Positions 17,367 through 25,226 of a DNA stretch of 32,547 nt are shown piece after piece; the first letter of the stretch is position 1; every line of letters starts with the position of its first letter. The notes below the pieces were generated by a model. It searched no databases. It saw only the letters and a program-made list of their open reading frames with translations, and was not told the DNA's origin. The position numbers and the translations under genes were made by a program. The DNA is from Candidatus Desulfovibrio intestinigallinarum (GTDB lineage: Bacteria > Desulfobacterota > Desulfovibrionia > Desulfovibrionales > Desulfovibrionaceae). Location: positions 1 through 32,547 of the forward strand of contig DXFI01000288.1 of NCBI GenBank assembly GCA_019114565.1, written 5' to 3'.

Positions 17367-19994
17367 TCACTTTGCCTTCAGGCCTGCAATATCCTGTTCA
17401 AACTTGGTGCGATAAGCCGCCACGCGGGCCTCCTCAAGCATAATCATGTCGATTTGCCGCGTATGTATGAGCAGATAGCCGAGAATACGCACGCGCAGCA
17501 ACGTCTCCTCCTTGTCGTAGCCTTCGGCCACGGCAAAAAGGGCATCCTTGCGTACATCGACCCGAAAACCTTCCGCCTCCAGCAGTTCGGCAATCAGCCG
17601 GGCGCGCCGCTCCCGGCGCTGGGCATCGGCCGCGCCGCCCTTGAACTGGAAGCTGACGAAGTTCTCGTGCCGATTATCTCCGGCAAGACACTCGACCGTG
17701 CAGAAATGATACCCGTAACGGGCCTGAAGAATCATGTATTTCGAGGAAATAATAAAGAAATTCTTCTCGGCCATGACGGCGGGCGCGGTACTTTCCAAAT
17801 CCTTGTTCATGGCGCTTTCAAAGACGACGCTCATGAAGCCCGCCGCCCCGGAGGACGGCGGCCCGGCCCAGGGAACGGCGGTCATCCCGGCCCAGAGCGC
17901 CTGCATGGGCTCGCAGGCAATATCGCGCAAATCCACGACCGGCCCGGTAACAGGCCGGGAAAAACCGTCGTCCATATCGACGACCCAGTACTGGAGCTTG
18001 ACGCCCGCCTTGAGCTGCTTGCCCGCGCGCTGATCCACATCGGCGTTTTCACCGAACATGAGCTCCACGGCCTTTTCATGACAAAAGCGCGTAATATCAT
18101 GAAAACTGCGGCAGGAAGCCGGAGCGAACTCCGGCGATTCCGGGTCCAGCAGATGCAGCGGCGTCATATACTCGGCCATGCTGCGCAGCGTCTCCTGCAC
18201 GGGACTGCCCTGCATCAGATTGCGCGGCTTCTCGTGACCGGCGAGCAGCTCGGGATACTCGCCGCGCAGAACCACAGCCCTGTCCGCATCCAGCGTCGCC
18301 ATGCCGCCATCGGCCAGCAGAGAGCAGGCGTCAGGCAGACTGAACAATGCGGGCAGGCCATATTCCCGCGCAACCGACGCCAGATGTCCGGCCATGCCGC
18401 CTGTTTCGCTGATCATGGCGGCGGCCTGCGGCAACAGCGGAGCCCAGCGCGGATGCGCCCGCTCCACGACCAGAATCCCCCCCCTGGGGAACGAAAGCAT
18501 GTCCGCATCCTTGCGCGCCACAAACAGAGGCCCGGCGGCAGCGCCGCCGCTGACGGTCATGCCGCCCTGCGCCAGGATGGCCGACGCAGGAATGGAATCC
18601 GGCAGGGGTTCGGCTCTCCCCGCCTCCGCCGTATCCCCGGACTCGGACAGAGGACGGCTCTGCAGCACCACAAGGCAGGAAGCGCCGTCGCGCATTTCCA
18701 GCGCCCACTCCACATCCTGCGGCTCATTGTAAAACTCTTCCAGCGCCAGAGCCAGACGGGCCAGATGCAGCGCCTGCCCGTCATTGATGCAGGCGCGCGC
18801 GCCCTCCTCCGGGCTCAGAGGCGTACGCCGCACGCCCTGCGCGCAGCCCGGCGCGCAATCCAGCCGAAACGGCTTGACGGCAATCTGCCGTTCCAGCAGT
18901 TCCGGCGGGTTGGTGCGGCTGAAGGTAAAGACATCCGGCGTCATGCCGCCGTCCACGACCGCCTGCGGCAAGCCCGGAACGGCGTTGAGCGTCACCTGCT
19001 CCCGGCCCTGCCGCGCAGCCACGGGGTCCCGGCTGTAGGCCACGCCGCCCGCCTCGGCCCGCACCATGCTCAGCACGCCCACGCACATGGGCGCGGCCTC
19101 GTCGGGGATACCGCGCTGAAAACGGTAGCTCATGGCCGTCACGGAATACTTGCTGGCGATGATTTCCTTCCAGACGTCGCAGGCTTCTTCCGGCAGCACG
19201 TCCAGTTCGGAACGATACTGCCCGGCAAAAGTCACCCCCAGCCCGTCCTCGCCCACGGCGCTGCTGCGCAGAGCAAGGCGCAGATCCGGCCCCAGGCGGC
19301 GCTGCATATCGGCAACGGCCTCTTCCAGAGCCGACTCCAGCTCCGGCGGCAGCGAAGCGCCCTGCACCAGCTGCTGCAGCGAGGCCGACAGGCTGAATAC
19401 CGCGTCCAGACTTTCCAGATCGGTACTCTGAATGCGTTGATTGATGGCATCGCGCAACCCGTTGTGCAGCATGAAACGCTCATAGGCCGCCACGGTCACG
19501 GCAAAGCCTTCGGGCACATCCATGCCCACATTGGCGGCCACTTCGCCAAGATTGGCCATTTTGCCGCCCACCAGCGGCATATGCTGGAGGCGAATGTCCG
19601 CCAGCGGCAGGATAAGAGGCACATCCTCCTCGTGCTCGCGCCGGGGAAGACAGGCCTCCATGGACGCATGCACGCGCCTGAAAGCGTCGTTCAGTTCGGG
19701 ATAGGCATTGCCGGAAAGGGCGTTCAGCTCACGCACCATCTGATAGACGGACGCGCCCACGCGCGTTCCAAGCGCCCGCACGGCATCCATGCCGAAAGGA
19801 TGCCCCCCGGAGAGCAGGGCTTCCGCTTCGCTCATGCCCTCCAGCGCCGCCTTGTTGGCGGAAAGCAGCCGACGGAAACGCGCGCACCGCTCCCGCAGAC
19901 GAGCCTTGAGCTCCTCCTCGCGGGCCAGCGCCTCGGGGTCCGGCTGCGCCGGGCCGCGCCTCAGCAGATTGCGTAAACTGTCGAGTACGCCCAT
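17367..19994 (-). CDS. PEP-synthase-like protein: PPDK_N ATP-grasp plus swivelling His domain plus novel C-terminal domain (motif-intact paralog)
   Basis: VGGKMANLGEV...VPEGFAVT; LRLALRSSAVGEDGLGVTFAGQYRS; DVEWALEMRDG..LVVLQSRP; ETGGMAGHLASVAREYGLPA; no recognisable PEP/pyruvate TIM barrel. Confidence 0.85.
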   Translation of the reverse strand: MGVLDSLRNLLRRGPAQPDPEALAREEELKARLRERCARFRRLLSANKAALEGMSEAEALLSGGHPFGMDAVRALGTRVGASVYQMVRELNALSGNAYPELNDAFRRVHASMEACLPRREHEEDVPLILPLADIRLQHMPLVGGKMANLGEVAANVGMDVPEGFAVTVAAYERFMLHNGLRDAINQRIQSTDLESLDAVFSLSASLQQLVQGASLPPELESALEEAVADMQRRLGPDLRLALRSSAVGEDGLGVTFAGQYRSELDVLPEEACDVWKEIIASKYSVTAMSYRFQRGIPDEAAPMCVGVLSMVRAEAGGVAYSRDPVAARQGREQVTLNAVPGLPQAVVDGGMTPDVFTFSRTNPPELLERQIAVKPFRLDCAPGCAQGVRRTPLSPEEGARACINDGQALHLARLALALEEFYNEPQDVEWALEMRDGASCLVVLQSRPLSESGDTAEAGRAEPLPDSIPASAILAQGGMTVSGGAAAGPLFVARKDADMLSFPRGGILVVERAHPRWAPLLPQAAAMISETGGMAGHLASVAREYGLPALFSLPDACSLLADGGMATLDADRAVVLRGEYPELLAGHEKPRNLMQGSPVQETLRSMAEYMTPLHLLDPESPEFAPASCRSFHDITRFCHEKAVELMFGENADVDQRAGKQLKAGVKLQYWVVDMDDGFSRPVTGPVVDLRDIACEPMQALWAGMTAVPWAGPPSSGAAGFMSVVFESAMNKDLESTAPAVMAEKNFFIISSKYMILQARYGYHFCTVECLAGDNRHENFVSFQFKGGAADAQRRERRARLIAELLEAEGFRVDVRKDALFAVAEGYDKEETLLRVRILGYLLIHTRQIDMIMLEEARVAAYRTKFEQDIAGLKAK

Positions 19995-19998
19995 AATC

Positions 19999-20376
19999 CT
20001 AGCCGGCGGCGCGCGCCGCCTCCTCCATTTTCAGGATGAGCTCATTGATGGCCACAGGCTTGAGCATGTAGTCAAAGGCCCCGAGATCCATGCCTTCCAC
20101 GGCAACCCCCAGCGAGGCATGCCCGGTCAGCAGCACCACCGGCAGCGTCGCCGCCACGGCCTTCATGCGCCGCAGGGCTTCCAGCCCGTCCATGCCGGGC
20201 ATGCGCACGTCCATGACCACCACATCGGGAAGCGTGCCCGCCGCAGCTGCCTCCTCCACGGCCCTGACGCCTTCCAGCCCGTCGTGCGCCGTGGACACTT
20301 CAATACCGCGCCGGGAAAGGCGTTTTTCCATCAGCTCCAGAAATTCCCGCTCATCATCCACGAAAAGGGCCCGCAT
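19999..20376 (-). CDS. Stand-alone response-regulator receiver domain
   Basis: MRALFVDDEREFLELMEKRLSRRGIEVSTAHDG...PDVVVMDVRMPGMDGLEALRRMKAVAATLPVVLLTGHAS; no output domain. Confidence 0.93.
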   Translation of the reverse strand: MRALFVDDEREFLELMEKRLSRRGIEVSTAHDGLEGVRAVEEAAAAGTLPDVVVMDVRMPGMDGLEALRRMKAVAATLPVVLLTGHASLGVAVEGMDLGAFDYMLKPVAINELILKMEEAARAAG

Positions 20377-20439
20377 ACGCTCTCCTTATTTAGTTGGGGG
20401 GTGGTGTTTCGGGGCCATTCTCCCGAACAGAACTCTGCC

Positions 20440-22185
20440 TTATGCTTCCTCGTCCTCCGGTTCGGCGGTTGCCGCGGCCTCCGGCGGTTCCGGCGGCAAG
20501 TCGATGCGGAATGTCGTGCCCTGTCCGGGCGTGCTTTCCACCTCGATGCGCCCGCCGAGCTTTTCCAGAATGGAAAAGCAGATGGCCAGACCGAGCCCCG
20601 TCCCTTCACCCACAGCCTTGGTGGTAAAGAAGGGATCGAAAATGCGCTTCATATTTTCCGGGGAAATGCCCGGGCCGGTATCCGTGATGGACAGGCGGGC
20701 CCCCTTGCCGTGCGCCTCGCTGCGCAGAGTGATGGTGCCGTCCTTGCCCACGGCGTCAATGGCATTGTCGATAATGTTGATGAAAACCTGCTGCAGCTGC
20801 GCCGGATCGGACAGAATCACCGGCACGTCCGCCCCCAGCTCGCGCACCAGCTCGATATGCCGTCCCCGGGCTTCCGTCGCCAGAAAGTCCGCGGCCTGAT
20901 CCAACAGCTGATTGGGCATGATCTCCGTGCGGCCGGGGTTCATGCGCCGCCCGAAGCCCAGCATGCGCTGCGTAATGCCCTTGGCGCGCTGCACATGCTG
21001 TTCGATCTTGCCGGTGCTCTCCAGCAGTTCCTTGTAATTCTGCATCTTCGCGGCATCTTCCTCTTCCAGAAGATCGCGCATCCAGCCCGCGTTTTCCTGA
21101 ATCAGCATCAGGGGATTGTTGATCTCGTGGGCCACACCGGCGGCCATCTTGCCCAGAGCCGCCATCTTGCTGGACTGAAGCATGCGGGCGTCAATATGCG
21201 CCTGCTTGCGGTCGGAGGCGGCCAGCGAAGACACCAGCCGCCGCGTGGCGACCAGCGCCCCGAAACCGGTAATCACCAGCCCCAGCAGCACCAGCAGCGC
21301 CACCGAGAGCCGCAGCTGCCGCAGCGGCTGAAGGCTGTCGGTCATGTCGTCCACCACGACCAGAATCCAGGGCATGGTCTCAAGGCGCATCATGGCCACG
21401 GCAGCCCTGGCACTGGATGACGTCGTAGGCTGGAGCGACGACGGCGTCGCCAGCTTTTCCACCACAATGCCGCCTTTGCGCAGCTGCTCCATCTTCAGCG
21501 GCAGGGCAAAATGCCCCATGCTGGAACCGTAATGCCGCGACGGCGTCTGAAGGATACCATCCTCGTTGACCAGAAAAGCGTCGCTGCTGCCTGCGGAATA
21601 AAGGCGCTGCAACAGCGCGCCGATGGCTTCCATGTCGATGGTGGCACGCAGGATGAAGCTGCGCGAGCCCTCGTGACGCAGCACGGCAATAATGAAGTGC
21701 GGCACGTTGCGATAGCCCATGAACACATCGCTGACATAGACTCCCCGCCGCAGCACGGCCTGGAACCATTCCGCCGAGGTATAGTCGGCGGTGCGCAGAT
21801 CAAAGGGGCCCACGTAGGCAACATGTTTGCCGTCCATGCCGATGATGCCCACATCCGCAAAAGAACGGCTGTGCGCCTGCATGACGGAAAAGATGGAACT
21901 CAACCGCTCGGGATCGCTCAATTCCTCATAGGAATGCGTGAACGCCAGCGTCCGAATCTGGGAAACACGCTCCGTCAGAAAGGTGTCCAGCGCCCGGTGC
22001 TTGCTGTTGGTGACGGACTCCAGACCAATGGCAAGCTTTTCATCGTACAGCGCGCCCAGGCGATCATAGCAGAACAGCCCCAGCGCCAGCAGCGGCGTCA
22101 TGGCCAGCAGCAGCAGAAGAAACAACAGGCGACGCCGTATTCCCGCATACCCGCGCTTGGCCACATAGCTCTTGGGTTCGCTCAT
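20440..22185 (-). CDS. Membrane sensor histidine kinase with extracytoplasmic Cache-like domain
   Basis: Two TM segments flanking a Cache-like region; MAAGVAHEINNPLMLIQENA H-box; NIIDNAIDAV; DTGPGISPENMKRIFDPFFTTK; GTGLGLAI. Confidence 0.93.
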   Translation of the reverse strand: MSEPKSYVAKRGYAGIRRRLLFLLLLLAMTPLLALGLFCYDRLGALYDEKLAIGLESVTNSKHRALDTFLTERVSQIRTLAFTHSYEELSDPERLSSIFSVMQAHSRSFADVGIIGMDGKHVAYVGPFDLRTADYTSAEWFQAVLRRGVYVSDVFMGYRNVPHFIIAVLRHEGSRSFILRATIDMEAIGALLQRLYSAGSSDAFLVNEDGILQTPSRHYGSSMGHFALPLKMEQLRKGGIVVEKLATPSSLQPTTSSSARAAVAMMRLETMPWILVVVDDMTDSLQPLRQLRLSVALLVLLGLVITGFGALVATRRLVSSLAASDRKQAHIDARMLQSSKMAALGKMAAGVAHEINNPLMLIQENAGWMRDLLEEEDAAKMQNYKELLESTGKIEQHVQRAKGITQRMLGFGRRMNPGRTEIMPNQLLDQAADFLATEARGRHIELVRELGADVPVILSDPAQLQQVFINIIDNAIDAVGKDGTITLRSEAHGKGARLSITDTGPGISPENMKRIFDPFFTTKAVGEGTGLGLAICFSILEKLGGRIEVESTPGQGTTFRIDLPPEPPEAAATAEPEDEEA

Positions 22186-24824
22186 GACGCGGACTCCTTC
22201 TTCGTCTCCCCGTTTTCAGTATCTCCGGCGGCGGGCGCAAAGGACACGGCACAGGCGGGCGCTTCAAGCCCCTCCGGCAGTCCCCTGCCCGTATAGAGGG
22301 CGCGGCAGTCCGCGAGAATGGAAGCCCGGGTCGCCTCCACCTTGGCAGGCTCCTGCATGATCATGTCCAGCTGCCGGGTATGGATGGTCAGATACCCGGC
22401 CACGGCCAGCAGGCAGCGGCCCTCCTCCATGTCCATGCCGTCCACGCGGGCCACCAGCGCATCGTTGCGCACAACAGGCGAAAGACCGAATTCCCAGAGA
22501 ATATCGGCCACAAAACGCACGCGCAGAATACGGCGCTCGATATTGGCAGCGCCGCCGCGCAACTGAAAGACAAGATAATTTTCGCTGCGCCGCTCGCCCA
22601 GACGGGCCTCCACGGAAACAAAATGGAAGCCGAAGCGGGAATGCAGACTGCAATAGTCGCGGGACACAAGAAAGTAGTTCTTTTCGGAAAAATAACTTGT
22701 CTGTGTCGCCGGATCGAGATTGGGATTGGCCGTGGCCTCAAACAGAACCGAAAGAAAGCCCTTGCCGTCCACCGGCGGCGGCCCCTGCCACGGATAGGCG
22801 TTCATGCCGTACCAGACAAAGAGCATGGGCAGGGACGCTATCTCCTCAATGTCGATATAGGGCTCGTTCCGCTGCACACGGAAGCCGTCGTTCAGATTGA
22901 CGACCCAGAACTGCTTGAGCACCTTGTCGCGCAGCTGTTTGACCCGCACGGCCGCATGCTTTTTGTCCGAGCCGAGCGAGAACATCGCGCTCACGGCCTT
23001 CTCGTGGCAGTAACGGGCAATATCGTGATAGGTCTGGCAGTTGGCGGCCCGGAATTCGATGCTGTCCACATCGTGCGTCAGAGGCAGAATATGCTCCGCA
23101 GCCTTTTGCAGACTGTGCATGACGGGACTCCCCGGCATATAGTCATGCGGCGGCGGCGCCTTGTCGAGCAGGCATTCCACCTGACCGGGGAAGACCACCC
23201 CGCCATCCGCGCACAGCGTCACCATGTCGCCGGTATGAAGCATGCGGCTGGCCTTGCCGACGTTGATGATCATGGGCCGCCCGAATTCGCGGGCCAGCGA
23301 GGCCAGACGGGACCCCATAAGCCCTTCTTCCGCCACAATGCCCGCTGCCACGTCAATGAGCGAAACCCAGCGGTAAATGTCGCGCCGCACCACAAGGATG
23401 TCCCCCTTGCGGATATGGCGGGCATCTTCCCACGAATCGGCCACCAGCACACGGCCGTAGACGCAGCCCCGGCTTGCGGTTTCGCCGCCGCTCAGCAGCG
23501 GCGCGGGGAGCTGATCGCGCTCCTCATGCAGCACGTCATGCAGAGGCGACGCAGGCACATAAATAATGTCGCGCAGCTGCAACAAATAGAAATCGCCTTT
23601 CGGCGTGCGCAGCCAGGTAAAGGCCTGCGGTTTTTCCAGCAGCCGTTCCAGCTTCACGGACAGATCCGCCAGCTGACGCAACGCGTTGTCATCCAGAACA
23701 GGGTGCGCGGGATCGTAGAGACGCCGGGACGTGATCTCGTGCGGTTCGGCGCGGGAGACGTGCACGGAATCCACGGGCAGCAGAGAATATTCCATATCCT
23801 GCGGCAGCCCCGGACAGGCATAAATATGCAGATTGCCGCTGACGGCCAGCGGGTTCGCGGAATGAGCGATACCGCCCACGCCGCCTTCCTCCACCGCCAT
23901 GCAGGCCACGCAGACGCCCGCGCCGCTGTCGGTCAGACCGCGCGCGCGGCGGTAAATGAGAGACTGGGCCTGCTGTTTGCGCGCCAGCGTCGTATGGAAG
24001 GCGGCCAGCACTTCATCGTCCGAGGCGTGCAGGCTCACGGGCGGCCCCCAGATGAGCAGACCGGGATCGCCTTCGCCGCCGACTTCCGGTCCAGGCCAGA
24101 GACGCCCGCGCAGCAAAAGCTGCATGCCCTCCTGCGGACACTGGGCGCGCAGTTGACGCACACCCTCCAGGAAGGCTCCGGCCACGTCTTCCGGCAAGGG
24201 CATGCTTTCCACCAGTTCGCGCAGACTTTCCGAAAGTTCGGCCAGATGCTCCGTGGCGTAGCCGCCCGAAGCCTGCACTCTCCGGCTGAATTCTTCCTGT
24301 AGTTCCTTGCGCTTGAAGACGCGCATACAGCCGGGGGCCGTCATGACGAAGCCCGGGGGCACATGAGCGGCCAGCGTTCTGCCCAGCTGGCCAAGGCGGA
24401 TGGTGCTCGGGTCCGCCAGATGCGGCATGGCCTCAAGATCGGGATGGCCCAGCGGCAGCATCAGCGGGCCGGGCTGCGCTTCTTCGTCTTCGTAGACCTC
24501 GGCGGCGACGATGGCCTGCAATTCGCCAAAGCGTTTGTACAGTTCGGGCGTCGATGCGGGACTCAGCTTTTCCAGCTGCTGTATGCACTGAAAAACCTGC
24601 GTCGCCACGCGGGTACAGAGCGCGCGCACACGGTAGGAGCCGAAGGGATGATCACAGCACAGCGTGTATTCAAGCTCGGTCATGGTTTCCTGAAACTTAT
24701 TCCATGCCGTAAGAAAGAGCTTGAAACGATGGTGCAGCAGCGCAAAGTCCTGCTCGGAGGAACCGACAGCGCGTTTCGGCGTCTCCGAACGGGAAAACAA
24801 TTGTTTCAGGCGGGAAAAAAGCAT
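22182..24824 (-). CDS. Degenerate PEP-synthase-like paralog (predicted pseudo-phosphotransferase) with the same C-terminal domain
   Basis: Colinear with 17367..19994 but GGK-type, RSSA-ED, EW/QSRP and swivelling-His motifs lost; GGAGGGAGC before ATG at 24824; ATGA overlap with kinase start. Confidence 0.82.
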   Translation of the reverse strand: MLFSRLKQLFSRSETPKRAVGSSEQDFALLHHRFKLFLTAWNKFQETMTELEYTLCCDHPFGSYRVRALCTRVATQVFQCIQQLEKLSPASTPELYKRFGELQAIVAAEVYEDEEAQPGPLMLPLGHPDLEAMPHLADPSTIRLGQLGRTLAAHVPPGFVMTAPGCMRVFKRKELQEEFSRRVQASGGYATEHLAELSESLRELVESMPLPEDVAGAFLEGVRQLRAQCPQEGMQLLLRGRLWPGPEVGGEGDPGLLIWGPPVSLHASDDEVLAAFHTTLARKQQAQSLIYRRARGLTDSGAGVCVACMAVEEGGVGGIAHSANPLAVSGNLHIYACPGLPQDMEYSLLPVDSVHVSRAEPHEITSRRLYDPAHPVLDDNALRQLADLSVKLERLLEKPQAFTWLRTPKGDFYLLQLRDIIYVPASPLHDVLHEERDQLPAPLLSGGETASRGCVYGRVLVADSWEDARHIRKGDILVVRRDIYRWVSLIDVAAGIVAEEGLMGSRLASLAREFGRPMIINVGKASRMLHTGDMVTLCADGGVVFPGQVECLLDKAPPPHDYMPGSPVMHSLQKAAEHILPLTHDVDSIEFRAANCQTYHDIARYCHEKAVSAMFSLGSDKKHAAVRVKQLRDKVLKQFWVVNLNDGFRVQRNEPYIDIEEIASLPMLFVWYGMNAYPWQGPPPVDGKGFLSVLFEATANPNLDPATQTSYFSEKNYFLVSRDYCSLHSRFGFHFVSVEARLGERRSENYLVFQLRGGAANIERRILRVRFVADILWEFGLSPVVRNDALVARVDGMDMEEGRCLLAVAGYLTIHTRQLDMIMQEPAKVEATRASILADCRALYTGRGLPEGLEAPACAVSFAPAAGDTENGETKKESAS

Positions 24825-24889
24825 GCTCCCTCCGCAAGAGTGGCCGTTTGCGCGCCGGAACAGCACGAAAAACCATCCGATGCGCATTC

Positions 24890-25037
24890 TAGAGCATTTT
24901 CAGTTTGAAACGCTGCGCGTTTCAAACCATACGGCCTGTCGTTTCGCGGAAAAAGCGCGGTTTTTCCGCTCACTTTTGGCCGGGCGGCGCTGTGCCGCCG
25001 CCTCGCGTTTTACCTTTGTCAAAGGCAAAACACTCTT
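24890..25037 (+). repeat. MITE-like dispersed repeat, copy D (148 bp)
   Basis: TAGAGCATTTTCAGTTTGAAACGCTGCGCGTTTCAAACCATACGGCCTGTCGTTTCGCGG...CCTCGCGTTTTACCTTTGTCAAAGGCAAAACACTCTT. Confidence 0.84.
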
Positions 25038-25135
25038 GTTCTTTATAGATCAAGCGTCCCCCCTCTTCAAGGGCGGGAGCGGCGGCGCGGGCCGATCCAT
25101 CCCTCTTCCCCTCTCTTTTCTCTCCACAAAAAAAC

Positions 25136-25173
25136 GGAAAAGGGGAAAAAGGCCGAAACCTTTTTCCCCCTGT
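25136..25173 (-). terminator. Rho-independent terminator of the TRAP transporter operon
   Basis: GGGGAAAAAGG CCGAAA CCTTTTTCCCC stem; T-rich tail on the minus strand. Confidence 0.75.
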
Positions 25174-25226
25174 TCGTCATGCGGCAGACAGCAGGACATC
25201 GTTACACCGGATCAGACCGGAACGCG

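Noticed and set aside
17313-19976. 887-aa plus-strand ORF opposite the PEP-synthase-like gene
   Set aside because: Antisense shadow of a high-GC3 gene; His/Gln/Arg-rich, no domain signature, no convincing RBS
22380-24302. 640-aa plus-strand ORF opposite the degenerate PEP-synthase-like gene
   Set aside because: Antisense shadow composition; the minus-strand protein aligns colinearly with its paralog
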